Below, in pieces: positions 27,737-36,539 of a stretch of 64,000 nt of DNA. The position numbers and the translations under genes were made by a program. The number at the start of each line of letters is the position of its first letter. Within the stretch, counting starts at the first letter, position 1. Below the pieces are notes generated by a model, which ran no database searches, was not told the DNA's origin, and saw only the letters and a program-made list of their open reading frames with translations. The DNA is from Curtobacterium sp. Leaf261 (lineage in GTDB: Bacteria > Actinomycetota > Actinomycetes > Actinomycetales > Microbacteriaceae): assembly GCF_001422205.1 (NCBI RefSeq), contig NZ_LMMJ01000001.1, positions 427,591 to 491,590 on the forward strand, written 5' to 3'.

Positions 27737-29110
27737 GTGACGGAACAGACCTATGACGTCGTGGTCCTCGGAGGCGGGAGCGGTGGCTACGCCGCAGCCC
27801 TCCGGGCCGCCGAACTCGGGATGAGCGTCGCGCTCGTCGAGGGCGACAAGCTCGGCGGGACGTGTCTGCACCGCGGGTGCATCCCCACGAAGGCGCTGCT
27901 GCATGCCGCGGAGATCGCCGACGGCGCGCGGGACGCTGCGAAGTACGGCGTGATGGCCGAACTCACCGGGATCGACATGCCGAAGGTCATCGAGTACCGC
28001 GAAGGCATCGTCAGCTCCAAGTACAAGGGCCTGCAGGGGCTCATCAAGGCCCGCAAGATCGACGTCATCGAGGGCTGGGGTCGACTGACCTCCCCGACGA
28101 CAGTCCAGGTCGGCGACCGCACGGTCACCGGCGGCAAGGTCGTGCTGGCGACCGGGTCGACGTCGAGGAGCCTCCCGGGGCTCGAGATCGGCGGTCGGGT
28201 CATCACCTCCGAGACCGCACTGCAGATGGACTACGTGCCGAACAAGGTCGCGATCCTCGGCGGTGGCGTGATCGGGGTCGAGTTCGCCAGCGTCTGGAAG
28301 TCGTTCGGGGTCGACGTCACGATCATCGAGGCGCTCCCCCACCTCGTCCCGAACGAGGACGAGTCGATGTCCAAGCAGCTCGAGCGCGCCTTCCGCAAGC
28401 GCGGCATCGAGTTCTCGCTCGGTGTCCGGTTCCAGGGTGTCGAGCAGTCCGACAACGGTGTGCACATCACGCTCGAGGACGGCAAGACCTACGACGCCGA
28501 CATCCTGCTCGTCGCGGTCGGCCGCGGCCCCGTGACGCAGAACCTCGGGTACGAAGAGGTCGGCATCACGCTCGACCGCGGCTTCGTGATCACGGACGAG
28601 CGTCTCGCGACGAACATCCCCGGCGTCTACGCCGTCGGCGACATCGTCCCCGGACTGCAGCTCGCACACCGCGGGTTCCAGCAGGGGATCTTCGTGGCCG
28701 AAGAGATCGCCGGGCTCTCGCCGGTCATCGTCGAGGACAAGAACATCCCCAAGGTCACCTACTCCGACCCTGAGGTCGCGTCGGTCGGTCTCTCGCAGGC
28801 CAAGGCCGAGGCCGAGTACGGCGCCGACAAGGTCGATTCCTACGACTACAGCCTCGCAGGCAATGGCAAGAGCCACATCATCGGTACCGCGGGGTCCATC
28901 AAGGTCGTCCGTGTCATCGACGGCCCGGTCGTCGGCGTGCACATGATCGGCGCCCGCGTCGGTGAGCTCATCGGCGAAGCGCAGCTGGCCGTCAACTGGG
29001 AGGCATACCCGGAGGACATCGCGCCGCTGGTCCACGCGCACCCGACGCAGAACGAGGCACTCGGCGAGGCCTTCCTGCACCTGGCGGGCAAGCCGCTCCA
29101 CGCGCTCTGA
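27737..29110 (+). CDS. lpdA: dihydrolipoyl dehydrogenase (E3)
   Basis: FAD/NAD enzyme that reoxidises lipoyl groups of 2-oxoacid dehydrogenase complexes. 457 aa. FAD site VVVLGGGSGGYAAALRAAELG, redox disulfide GGTCLHRGCIPTKAL, NAD site VAILGGGVIGVEFASVW, and the C-terminal HAHPTQNEALGEAFL with the catalytic His-Glu. Start GTG 27737 (TEQTYDVVVLG) has GGGAG 10 bases upstream. 87 bases before sucB in the same direction, so both serve one complex; E1 is not in the window. Confidence 0.95.
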   Translation: MTEQTYDVVVLGGGSGGYAAALRAAELGMSVALVEGDKLGGTCLHRGCIPTKALLHAAEIADGARDAAKYGVMAELTGIDMPKVIEYREGIVSSKYKGLQGLIKARKIDVIEGWGRLTSPTTVQVGDRTVTGGKVVLATGSTSRSLPGLEIGGRVITSETALQMDYVPNKVAILGGGVIGVEFASVWKSFGVDVTIIEALPHLVPNEDESMSKQLERAFRKRGIEFSLGVRFQGVEQSDNGVHITLEDGKTYDADILLVAVGRGPVTQNLGYEEVGITLDRGFVITDERLATNIPGVYAVGDIVPGLQLAHRGFQQGIFVAEEIAGLSPVIVEDKNIPKVTYSDPEVASVGLSQAKAEAEYGADKVDSYDYSLAGNGKSHIIGTAGSIKVVRVIDGPVVGVHMIGARVGELIGEAQLAVNWEAYPEDIAPLVHAHPTQNEALGEAFLHLAGKPLHAL

Positions 29111-29197
29111 TCCTGCACCGGATCGAACCGCGCGGATGAGCTCGCGCACCACCGACACCACCACCCCGAACACATCCTGCGAATAGGAGCCCACCTG

Positions 29198-30736
29198 ATG
29201 AGCGAATCCGTCAACCTCCCGGCGCTCGGCGAGAGCGTCACCGAGGGCACGGTGACCCGATGGCTGAAGAACGTCGGGGACCGCGTCGAGGTCGACGAGC
29301 CGCTGCTCGAGGTCTCGACCGACAAGGTCGACACTGAGATCCCCTCCCCCGTCGCCGGCGTGATCGAGGAGATCCTGGTCGCCGAGGACGAGACCGTCGA
29401 GGTCGGGACCGCCCTCGTCAAGATCGGCGACGGCTCCGACCAGGGCGGCTCGTCCGAGCCCGAGGCCCCCGCCGAGCAGGACGAGGCCCCGGCCGAGCAG
29501 TCCGTGTCGTCCGACGACGAGAATGCCGCTGTCGCGGACGCAGAGGAGCCCGAGGCGGCTCCGAGCACCGAGCAGAACGAAGAGACACCGGCACCGGCAC
29601 CGGCTGCTCCGTCGGCGCCCGCCGCTCAGCCGATGCCGGCTGCGCAGCAGGCCCCGGCGGCACCGCCCGCCGCGGCTCCGGCTCCGGCCGCCGCACCGGT
29701 TCCGCCGCCGCCTGTCGCTGCTCCCGCAGCGGCCCCTGCTGCGGCTGCACCCGCGGCAGCCTCGGCCCCGGCGTCGGCACCGTCCGCGACCGTCCCGAAC
29801 CCCACGACCAGCGCAGCGGTCTCCGGGTACGTCACGCCGCTCGTCCGGAAGCTCGCGAACGAGAAGGGCGTCGACCTGTCGTCCGTCACCGGCTCCGGCG
29901 TCGGGGGGCGCATCCGCAAGGAGGACGTGCTCGAGGCCGCCGACAAGGCTGCCTCGGCGAGCACCCCTGCGTCGACGCCCGCGTCCGCCACGAGCGGACC
30001 GTTCGTCGCCGAGGTCTCGGCGCTCCGTGGGACGCGCGAGAAGATGTCCCGCCTGCGCAAGGTCGTCGCCGAGCGTGCCGTGCAGTCCATGCAGTCGACC
30101 GCGCAGCTGACCAGTGTCGTCGAGGTGGACGTGACGAAGGTCGCCCAGTTCCGCGACGCACACAAGGCCGAGTTCCAGGAGAAGACCGGAGCGAAGCTCA
30201 GCTTCTTGCCGTTCTTCGCACTTGCCGCTTCGGAGGCGCTCAAGGCCCACCCGAAGCTGAACGCGACGGTCGACGGCGACGAGATCGTGTACCCGCCGAG
30301 CGAGAACCTCGCGATCGCGGTCGACACCGAACGTGGTCTGCTCACCCCGGTCATCCGTGACGCGGCCGAGCTCGACCTCGCGGGGTTCGCGACGAACATC
30401 GCCGACCTCGCCGGACGGACGCGGGACAACCAGCTGAAGCCCGACGAGCTCTCGGGCGGTACGTTCACGCTGACCAACACCGGCTCGCGCGGCGCACTGT
30501 TCGACACACCGGTCGTGTTCCTGCCGCAGTCCGCGATCCTCGGCACCGGCATTGTGTTCAAGAAGCCCGCGGTGGTCAAGGTCGACGGACAGGAGGCGAT
30601 CGCGATCCGTTCGTCGGTCTACCTCGCGCTGTCCTACGACCACCGGATCATCGACGGTGCCGACGCGGCTCGGTACCTGGTCGCCGTGAAGAACCGTCTC
30701 GAGGAAGGGAACTTCGGCCCGAACCTCGGGTACTGA
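29198..30736 (+). CDS. sucB: 2-oxoglutarate dehydrogenase E2, dihydrolipoamide succinyltransferase
   Basis: Core acyltransferase of a 2-oxoacid dehydrogenase complex, 512 aa. One lipoyl domain (residues 2-78) with lipoyl Lys in [13 protein letters not shown] long Ala/Pro/Glu linker (80-205) is followed by a peripheral subunit-binding domain ([34 protein letters not shown]) and the catalytic domain ending [17 protein letters not shown] with the HxxxD motif. Actinobacterial SucB-type proteins of this kind may serve both pyruvate and oxoglutarate complexes, so substrate is not certain. AGGAG lies 8 bases before ATG 29198. A strong hairpin follows the stop. Confidence 0.92.
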   Translation: MSESVNLPALGESVTEGTVTRWLKNVGDRVEVDEPLLEVSTDKVDTEIPSPVAGVIEEILVAEDETVEVGTALVKIGDGSDQGGSSEPEAPAEQDEAPAEQSVSSDDENAAVADAEEPEAAPSTEQNEETPAPAPAAPSAPAAQPMPAAQQAPAAPPAAAPAPAAAPVPPPPVAAPAAAPAAAAPAAASAPASAPSATVPNPTTSAAVSGYVTPLVRKLANEKGVDLSSVTGSGVGGRIRKEDVLEAADKAASASTPASTPASATSGPFVAEVSALRGTREKMSRLRKVVAERAVQSMQSTAQLTSVVEVDVTKVAQFRDAHKAEFQEKTGAKLSFLPFFALAASEALKAHPKLNATVDGDEIVYPPSENLAIAVDTERGLLTPVIRDAAELDLAGFATNIADLAGRTRDNQLKPDELSGGTFTLTNTGSRGALFDTPVVFLPQSAILGTGIVFKKPAVVKVDGQEAIAIRSSVYLALSYDHRIIDGADAARYLVAVKNRLEEGNFGPNLGY

Positions 30737-30788
30737 CGCTCCCACTCCTGAGTCAGGGACAGCGGTGATGCCGCTCGACCCGACTCCG

Positions 30789-30823
30789 GCAGCCCCGGAC
30801 CTCATCTCGAGGTCCGGGGCTGC
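30789..30823. terminator. terminator of sucB
   Basis: Perfect 15-bp arms GCAGCCCCGGACCTC (30789-30803) and complement (30809-30823), 5-nt loop, followed by TTCC. It also falls in the 3' end of the minus-strand pseudokinase-like frame. Confidence 0.8.
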
Positions 30824-31804
30824 TTCCGTGTCGGCGTCCGGTCTTCCGAGCAGCAGGAGCATGGCAGCGATCGCGCTGCCAGCGACGATGAGCCCGGTCA
30901 GCGCCTGCCGCGCGGGGATCCGGCGCCCGCCGAGCACGGGGATCCCCGATGCCGAGATGTCGGCGAGGGCCGCCGCGATGCTCCCGACGATCGCAGAGCC
31001 GCGCCCGGTGGTCGCGGAACCACCCCCGGGGCGCGGTGTCCCGCCCGGCGCTGCTCCGGTCCCCGCCGTCGTGCGCGGCCCCGCCGAGGCACGCGGCCCA
31101 GCGGCCGCACGCACCCGGCTCGCCCTGCCGGTTCCGACCATGGCGCCCGCCCCGGCGGACGGGTCAGCAGACACACCCCACGGGCCCCCGCTCGACGCGC
31201 TCGGCCAGCGGACCGGTCTCGGCGGTCCCGCCCCGATGACCGCACGTTCGAGGTCGTCGAGCTCCGGCGCGCTGACCGGCCCGCGGTCCGCGCTCCCACG
31301 CACGTCGTCGAGCAGTTCCAGCACGGTCGACACCGCCGCGTCCTGCGCATCGGCGCGGTCCCAGACGACCCGGCACACGGTCAAGACCGTCCGGATCGGG
31401 TCGGTCGCCGTCCTGCCCGCCGAGCACGCTCCCCCGGGAGGCGTGTCGACGACCAGGACCGCGCCGTCCGGTCGGACGACGACGCCGTCGATGTCGAGGG
31501 CCCCGAACAGCACCGATCCGTCGAGCACCGAGCGCACCAGACCGAGGAGCGGGATCGTGAGCGTCACCGCCACCCCGGAGGACAGCGACCCGAGCCGGTC
31601 GAGCGCCTCGACCATGGGCAGTCCCGTGACCTCGGACAGGCGGACGCTCGGCAGGTCGTCGTCCGCCCTGCGGACCTTCGCGACGGCGACCACGTGCGGC
31701 GAAGGCGCGGCGCCCCGCGCGAGCGTCCACTCCACGAAGGCATCGACGTCCTCTGTCCGCTCGCAGCGCGTCCACGGGTGTTGCCCGTCCGGTTCCGTGT
31801 CCAT
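30802..31804 (-). CDS. membrane-anchored pseudokinase-like protein, 3' end unclear (possible frameshift)
   Basis: From ATG 31804 the frame gives a plausible protein of about 330 aa. Residues 60-115 (SGVAVTLTIPLLGLVRSVLDG, ALDIDGVVVRPDGAVLVVD) resemble the C-lobe start of Ser/Thr kinases without the catalytic Asp and DFG. A Gly/Ala/Pro-rich linker follows and one membrane helix (ALTGLIVAGSAIAAMLLLLG) near the C-terminus. No stop occurs in this frame; it stays open through sucB antisense to 24968. The nearest stop in another frame (30802-30804) lies in the hairpin loop where a gene end is expected, so a one-base frameshift near the end, or recent stop loss, is likely. Coordinates end at that stop. 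Confidence 0.5.
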
Positions 31805-31965
31805 GGCGACGAGTGTCGCGGAGCCGCACCGGGCCTCCAGTCCGACTCGTGCCACCTGTGGACAGCGCGCCGACTCAGGACGATGTGGACGGCGGGAGAA
31901 CGGCGTGTGACGGCAGCTCATCCACAGGCCCCTGACCGGAGGCGCCCGGAGGGGCGCACAGGACG

Positions 31966-31971
31966 TATCCT
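31966..31971 (+). promoter_or_regulatory. leaderless -10 box (TATCCT) of the DUF4191 gene
   Basis: TANNNT hexamer with a 7-base spacer to ATG 31979. Confidence 0.5.
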
Positions 31972-31978
31972 TGGTGGC

Positions 31979-32692
31979 ATGGCACGTAGCAAGACTTCCG
32001 AGACCACGGCGAAGGAGCCCGGGCGCCTCAAGCAGATGTACCAGGTCTTCACCATGACCCGGCGCGAAGACCCGACCTCGATCGGGTGGTTCGCACTCGC
32101 GTTCGGTGTGCCGGTGATCGCCGGAGTCCTCCTCGCACTGCTCCTCCCGAACCAGAGCATCTTCGGTGTGGTGCTGTGGATCGTGGCGGGCGTCATGCTC
32201 GGTGTGCTCCTGTTCCTCATCGTGCTCGGCCGTCTCGCCGAGCGCGCCGCGTACTCGCAGATCGCGGGACAACCGGGAGCCGTCGGCGCTGTGCTGAAGA
32301 ACTCCCTGCGTCGTACCTGGCGCTCGAGCGAGATGCCCGTCGCGGTCCACGGCAAGTCGCAGTCGGCGATCTACCGTGCGGTCGGGACGCCCGGTGTCGT
32401 GCTCATCACCGAGGGGCACGCGAGCAACCTCACGCGACTCCTCGAGGAGGAGAAGCGCAAGGTGCACCGGATCGTGCCGAACGTCGCGATCAACACCGTC
32501 GCCGTCGGTGACGAGAAGGCGCAGCTCACGCTCCACAAGCTCCCCCGCGCCATGAACAAGTTCAAGAAGACGCTCAACCGCAACGAGGTACTGGCCGTCT
32601 CCAACCGGCTCGACTCGCTGACCCAGAACCCGGCCGCGGCGATCCCGAAGGGCATGGACCCGATGCGTGCTCGTGCCGGACGTCCGCGCTGA
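31979..32692 (+). CDS. DUF4191 membrane protein
   Basis: 237-aa DUF4191 protein, conserved in actinobacteria near lipoate, glutamine synthetase and pyruvate/oxoglutarate dehydrogenase genes, as here; function unknown. Basic N-terminus, LKQMYQVFTMTRREDP, then two membrane helices (about 43-62 and 68-90), and a cytoplasmic domain with GAVGAVLKNSLRRTWR, HGKSQSAIYRAVGTPGVVL and LEEEKRKVHRIVPNV. Start ATG 31979 lies 7 bases after TATCCT. A perfect 34-bp palindromic terminator follows. Confidence 0.92.
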   Translation: MARSKTSETTAKEPGRLKQMYQVFTMTRREDPTSIGWFALAFGVPVIAGVLLALLLPNQSIFGVVLWIVAGVMLGVLLFLIVLGRLAERAAYSQIAGQPGAVGAVLKNSLRRTWRSSEMPVAVHGKSQSAIYRAVGTPGVVLITEGHASNLTRLLEEEKRKVHRIVPNVAINTVAVGDEKAQLTLHKLPRAMNKFKKTLNRNEVLAVSNRLDSLTQNPAAAIPKGMDPMRARAGRPR

Positions 32693-32709
32693 TCCACGTT
32701 CGTCAATGA

Positions 32710-32743
32710 CGAATGCCCCCTGCCGATCGGCAGGGGGCATTCG
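32710..32743. terminator. palindromic terminator of the DUF4191 gene
   Basis: Perfect 34-bp palindrome, half CGAATGCCCCCTGCCGA, 17 bases after the stop. Distinct from families A and B. Confidence 0.75.
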
Positions 32744-32790
32744 TGTGTCGGGGTCGGTGTCGGGCCGGGATCGGGTCGGGATCGGTCCCA

Positions 32791-32846
32791 TGAGACGTGC
32801 CGAACTGTCGGGTGGGAGACTCGACCCGACACTTCGGCACGTCTCA
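32791..32846. terminator. family A palindrome, copy 4 (variant)
   Basis: 23-bp arms 32791-32813 and 32824-32846, one mismatch, 10-nt loop; core GACGTGCCGAACTGTCGGGT diverges from copies 1-3 in both arms together. Between convergent DUF4191 and RDD genes. Confidence 0.7.
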
Positions 32847-32888
32847 ACCGCCCCGCGCGCCGCTCCGCGCCGCATCCCGCGCCGCGCG

Positions 32889-33320
32889 TCAGCGTCGGAC
32901 GAGCACCGTCCCGGCCGCGCGATCGTGCAGCCCGCGCTGGTCCTGGTCGTAGATAACGGCCGGGATGACGACGCACAGCAGCACCGTCCGGACGATCGGC
33001 CGCACGACCCCGATGTACCCGCCGCGCACCGGCACGACGCGGAGCCCGACGCACACGTGCCCGAACGACCCGCTCAGCAGTGCCAGGAACACGATCTGCA
33101 GCACGGCGAAGACCGCAAGCGTCACGAACCCGCCGTTCCGCGTGCCGTACTGCCCGATGAGCACGCAGAGCACGGTGGCGATCGCCCAGTCGATGGCGAT
33201 GGCACCGACCCGCCGGCCGACCCGACCGACGCTCCGAGGTCCGTTCGCGGGGAGCCCGAGGTCTTTGCCCGGCCACTCCGCAGAGGACGGTCCTGGCGGG
33301 GTTGCGGGGCGCGACGGCAT
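32889..33320 (-). CDS. RDD-family membrane protein
   Basis: 143-aa RDD protein. A Pro-rich N-terminus leads into GRRVGAIAIDWAIATVLCVLIG (family Arg-Asp signature and helix 1), a second helix FVTLAVFAVLQIVFLALLSG, the conserved GHVCVGLRVVPVRGG, helix 3 VRTVLLCVVIPAVIY, and DQRGLHDRAAGTVLVRR at the end. RDD proteins next to glnA are common in actinobacteria; their transport function is unresolved. Start ATG 33320 has a TACCCT -10 6 bases upstream. Divergent from glnA across a region with a GlnR operator. Confidence 0.92.
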   Translation of the reverse strand: MPSRPATPPGPSSAEWPGKDLGLPANGPRSVGRVGRRVGAIAIDWAIATVLCVLIGQYGTRNGGFVTLAVFAVLQIVFLALLSGSFGHVCVGLRVVPVRGGYIGVVRPIVRTVLLCVVIPAVIYDQDQRGLHDRAAGTVLVRR

Positions 33321-33326
33321 GGTGCA

Positions 33327-33332
33327 AGGGTA
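33327..33332 (-). promoter_or_regulatory. leaderless -10 box (TACCCT) of the RDD gene
   Basis: TANNNT hexamer 6 bases before ATG 33320. Confidence 0.5.
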
Positions 33333-33347
33333 GTTGACACGTGCCGT

Positions 33348-33385
33348 GTAACACGCCGGAAACACAGCAGTCACGTCCGGGAAAC
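33348..33385 (+). promoter_or_regulatory. GlnR operator of glnA
   Basis: GTAAC-N6-GAAAC-N6-GTCAC-N6-GAAAC: half-sites at 33348-33352, 33359-33363, 33370-33374 and 33381-33385. This matches the actinobacterial GlnR consensus gTnAc-n6-GaAAc repeated twice, with exact 6-base spacing. It lies 73-110 bases upstream of glnA, just before two TAGCCT -10 candidates (33396-33401, 33411-33416), so activation of glnA under nitrogen limitation is expected. It is also about 30 bases from the RDD gene start. Confidence 0.85.
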
Positions 33386-33457
33386 CGCGTGTCAATAGCC
33401 TCGTCAGAGGTAGCCTCCTGGTTCCCTCCCACCACGCACCAATAGGAGAACGACCAC

Positions 33458-34882
33458 ATGTTCAGTGATTCCAGCGAGGTGCTCGCGTTCATCAAGGACA
33501 CCGATGTCAAGTTCCTCGACATCCGGTTCACGGACCTCCCCGGGGTCCAGCAGCACTTCAACATCCCGGCATCGACCGTCGACGAGGAGTTCTTCTCCGT
33601 CGGCCAGCTGTTCGACGGCTCCTCGATCCGCGGGTTCGCCTCCATCCACGAGTCCGACATGCAGCTCATCCCGGACGTGACCACGGCGTACGTCGACCCG
33701 TTCCGCGCCGAGCGCACGCTGATCATGATCTTCGACATCTACAACCCGCGGAACGGTGAGATCTACACGCGCGACCCGCGCCAGGTCGCGAAGAAGGCCG
33801 AGAAGTACCTCGCTTCCACCGGCATCGCGGACACCGCGTTCTTCGCGCCCGAGGCCGAGTTCTACATCTTCGACGACGTGCGCTACGAGGTGAAGCAGAA
33901 CTCGAGCTTCTACGAGGTCGACTCCGAAGAGGGCGCATGGAACACCGGTCGCCACGAGGAGGGCGGGAACCTCGCCAACAAGACCGCGTACAAGGGTGGC
34001 TACTTCCCCGTCTCGCCGGTCGACAAGACCGCCGACCTCCGCGACGACATCTCGCTGAAGCTGATCGACTCCGGCCTCGAGCTGGAGCGCGCGCACCACG
34101 AGGTCGGCACCGGTGGTCAGCAGGAGATCAACTACCGCTTCGACACGATGGTCCACGCGGCGGACGACATCCTCAAGTTCAAGTACATCGTCAAGAACAC
34201 CGCGGAGCAGTGGGGCAAGGTCGCGACCTTCATGCCGAAGCCGCTCTTCGGTGACAACGGCTCCGGCATGCACACCCACCAGTCGCTCTGGAACGGCAGC
34301 GAGCCGCTCTTCTACGACGAGAACGGCTACGGCGGACTGTCCGACCTCGCCCGCTGGTACATCGGTGGGCTGCTCAAGCACGCCCCGGCGATCCTCGCGT
34401 TCACGAACCCGTCGATCAACTCCTACCACCGGCTCATCCCGGGGTTTGAGGCGCCCGTGAACCTCGTGTACTCGGCCGGCAACCGCTCCGCTGCGATCCG
34501 CATCCCGATCACCGGCACGAACCCCAAGGCCAAGCGCATCGAGTTCCGTGTGCCGGACGCCGCCTCGAACCCGTACCTGGCCTTCGCCGCGCAGATGATG
34601 GCGGGCCTCGACGGGATCCAGAACCGCATCGAGCCGCACGAGCCCGTCGACAAGGACCTCTACGAGCTCCCCCCGGAGGAGGCGAAGAACATCCCGCAGG
34701 TCCCCGCGTCGCTGCAGGACGCCCTCGCCGCACTCGAGGCAGACCACGAGTTCCTGCTCAAGGGCAACGTCTTCACCGAGGACCTCGTCCGCACCTGGAT
34801 CGACTACAAGTGGGAGAAGGAGATCCTGCCGTTCGCGCAGCGTCCCCACCCGTTCGAGTTCGAGCTGTACTTCGGCGTCTGA
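33458..34882 (+). CDS. glnA: glutamine synthetase type I
   Basis: ATP-dependent ammonia assimilation into glutamine; dodecameric. 474 aa. Beta-grasp N-terminus with [16 protein letters not shown] and FDGSSIRGF, catalytic [39 protein letters not shown], and [24 protein letters not shown] contains the adenylylation Tyr, so this is the GSI-beta form controlled by GlnE (40175-43204). RBS AGGAG about 10 bases before ATG 33458. Upstream GlnR sites show nitrogen control; a strong hairpin follows. Confidence 0.97.
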   Translation: MFSDSSEVLAFIKDTDVKFLDIRFTDLPGVQQHFNIPASTVDEEFFSVGQLFDGSSIRGFASIHESDMQLIPDVTTAYVDPFRAERTLIMIFDIYNPRNGEIYTRDPRQVAKKAEKYLASTGIADTAFFAPEAEFYIFDDVRYEVKQNSSFYEVDSEEGAWNTGRHEEGGNLANKTAYKGGYFPVSPVDKTADLRDDISLKLIDSGLELERAHHEVGTGGQQEINYRFDTMVHAADDILKFKYIVKNTAEQWGKVATFMPKPLFGDNGSGMHTHQSLWNGSEPLFYDENGYGGLSDLARWYIGGLLKHAPAILAFTNPSINSYHRLIPGFEAPVNLVYSAGNRSAAIRIPITGTNPKAKRIEFRVPDAASNPYLAFAAQMMAGLDGIQNRIEPHEPVDKDLYELPPEEAKNIPQVPASLQDALAALEADHEFLLKGNVFTEDLVRTWIDYKWEKEILPFAQRPHPFEFELYFGV

Positions 34883-34897
34883 GTCACAGCACCACGA

Positions 34898-34932
34898 CGA
34901 GGGCCCCGCATCCATCGGATGCGGGGCCCTCG
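34898..34932. terminator. terminator of glnA
   Basis: Perfect 16-bp arms CGAGGGCCCCGCATCC (34898-34913) and complement (34917-34932), 3-nt loop, then CCCGTTGTG. Confidence 0.8.
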
Positions 34933-34970
34933 CCCGTTGTGGGCGACCGTCGGTCGTGTGTCGGGCCGTA

Positions 34971-35016
34971 CCGGACTGGAGGGACGGTGCCAGGCTGCAC
35001 CGTCCCTCCAGTCCGG
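34971..35016. terminator. family B palindrome
   Basis: 20-bp perfect arms 34971-34990 and 34997-35016 (GGACTGGAGGGACGGTGC), 6-nt loop. Second of three hairpins stacked between convergent glnA and the UDP-glucose dehydrogenase gene. Confidence 0.7.
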
Positions 35017-35040
35017 TGGGTGGGGACCCCGGAACGCTCG

Positions 35041-35086
35041 GTTGGCCGCTTCTCGCAGGGAGATGTGTCTGCGAGAAGCGGCCAAC
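35041..35086. terminator. hairpin, possible family A relative
   Basis: Perfect 18-bp arms GTTGGCCGCTTCTCGCAG (35041-35058) and complement (35069-35086), 10-nt loop as in family A, and the shared GAGAAG motif turned inside out. Probably terminates the exopolysaccharide operon. Confidence 0.6.
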
Positions 35087-35120
35087 CTGGTGTTTTGCGG
35101 AGGGGGCGGAGGAGGGGGGG

Positions 35121-36539
35121 CTAGCGGCTCGTGACCATCAGGTCGTTCGTGCCGGCGGCGACGCTCAGTGGCGCACCCGTGACCGGCGTCACCCGGCCGA
35201 GCGAACGCACCGTCCACCCTGCCGCGACCCAGCGGTCGACCGGGATGCAGTTGCGCGCGTCGATGACGACCGGGCGGCCGACGATCGAGCCGAGCGCGAC
35301 CGGATCCGCGGCGATGATCTCGTCCCACTCGGTGAGCACGAGGACCATGTCCGCGCCGTCGATCGCACCCTCCATGCTGTCCGCGTACGTCAGCGTCGGG
35401 AAGCTGCGCTTGGCGGTCTCCATCGCCTCCGGGTCCCACAGCGACACCTGGGCACCGCGGAGGTGCAGCGCTGCCGCCACGTTGAGCGCCGGCGAGTCGC
35501 GGACATCGTCGGTGAGCGGCTTGAAGGCGGCGCCGATGACCGCGATCCGGCGGTTCAGGACGGATCCCTGCGCGGCTTCGATCGCCATGTCGATGACCCG
35601 CTGCCGCTGGCCCATGTTGATCTCGTCCACCTGCTGCATGAGCCCGACGACGCGCTGCGCGCCGAGCTCGGTCGAGCGGTGCATGAGCGCGCGGATGTCC
35701 TTCGGCAGGCAGCCACCCCCGAACCCGAGGCCGGCGTTCAGGAACTTCCGACCGATGCGGGCGTCGTGGCCGAGTGCATCCGCCAGCGTGCTGACGTCGG
35801 CGCCGGCGATGTCGCACAGCTCGGAGATCGCGTTGATGAACGAGATCTTCGTCGCGAGGAACGCGTTCGCGCTCACCTTGACGAGCTCCGCCGTGGCGAG
35901 GTCCGTCGAGATCACCGGGGTGCCGGTCGACAGCGGTTCGGCGTAGACCTCGCGGATGATCGCATCCGCCGCGGGCGACGCACCGCCCCAGACCAGGCGG
36001 TCCGGGCGGAGCGTGTCCTCGACGGCCTTGCCCTCGCGGAGGAACTCCGGGTTCCAGATCAGCTCGACGTCGATGCCCTGCGGTGCGAATTCGGCGACGA
36101 GCGTCCGGAGACGGTTCGCCGTGCCGACCGGCACCGTCGACTTGCCGACGATGAGGCCCGGGTGCGTCAGGTTCTCGGCGACGTTCCGTGTGGCGGTCTC
36201 GACGTAGGTGAGGTTCGCCGCGTGCGACCCGGCTCGCTGCGGGGTGCCGACGCAGATGAAGTGCACGTCGCTCGCGGCCACGGCCTCGGCGATGTCGGAG
36301 GTGAACCGGAGCCGGCCGGTCTCGACGTGCTTCGTGATGAGCTCCGGGAGCCCCGGCTCGAAGAACGGGACCTTGCCGGCGGCCAGGGCGGCGAGCTTCG
36401 CGGGGTCGACGTCCACCCCGATCGTGTCGAATCCCATCTCGGCCATGGCGGCCGCGTGGGTGGCGCCGAGGTATCCGGTGCCGATGACGCTGATGCGGGG
36501 TGCCGGGCGTGTGTCCGCGGACTGCGTGTCGTTCGTCAT
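35121..36539 (-). CDS. UDP-glucose 6-dehydrogenase
   Basis: Oxidises UDP-glucose to UDP-glucuronate with NAD, supplying an acidic sugar donor. 472 aa. N-terminal Rossmann fold ISVIGTGYLGATHAAAMAEMG, FVCxGTP-type block FICVGTPQRAG, STVPVGTANRL, central helical domain with KVSANAFLATKISFINAI, and the catalytic Cys in GLGFGGGCLPKDIRAL. ATG 36539 overlaps the GH26 stop by 4 bases (ATGA), so it is the last gene of the GT2-GH26-dehydrogenase operon. The glucuronate is probably a polymer substrate of the GT2. Confidence 0.95.
   Translation of the reverse strand: MTNDTQSADTRPAPRISVIGTGYLGATHAAAMAEMGFDTIGVDVDPAKLAALAAGKVPFFEPGLPELITKHVETGRLRFTSDIAEAVAASDVHFICVGTPQRAGSHAANLTYVETATRNVAENLTHPGLIVGKSTVPVGTANRLRTLVAEFAPQGIDVELIWNPEFLREGKAVEDTLRPDRLVWGGASPAADAIIREVYAEPLSTGTPVISTDLATAELVKVSANAFLATKISFINAISELCDIAGADVSTLADALGHDARIGRKFLNAGLGFGGGCLPKDIRALMHRSTELGAQRVVGLMQQVDEINMGQRQRVIDMAIEAAQGSVLNRRIAVIGAAFKPLTDDVRDSPALNVAAALHLRGAQVSLWDPEAMETAKRSFPTLTYADSMEGAIDGADMVLVLTEWDEIIAADPVALGSIVGRPVVIDARNCIPVDRWVAAGWTVRSLGRVTPVTGAPLSVAAGTNDLMVTSR

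Noticed and set aside
24968..32875. Single 2,635-codon open frame on the minus strand
   Set aside because: It runs antisense through pepA, lpdA and sucB. Only its 3' end (PAC2) and the region 31804-30802 look like protein; the rest is a high-GC codon-bias shadow.
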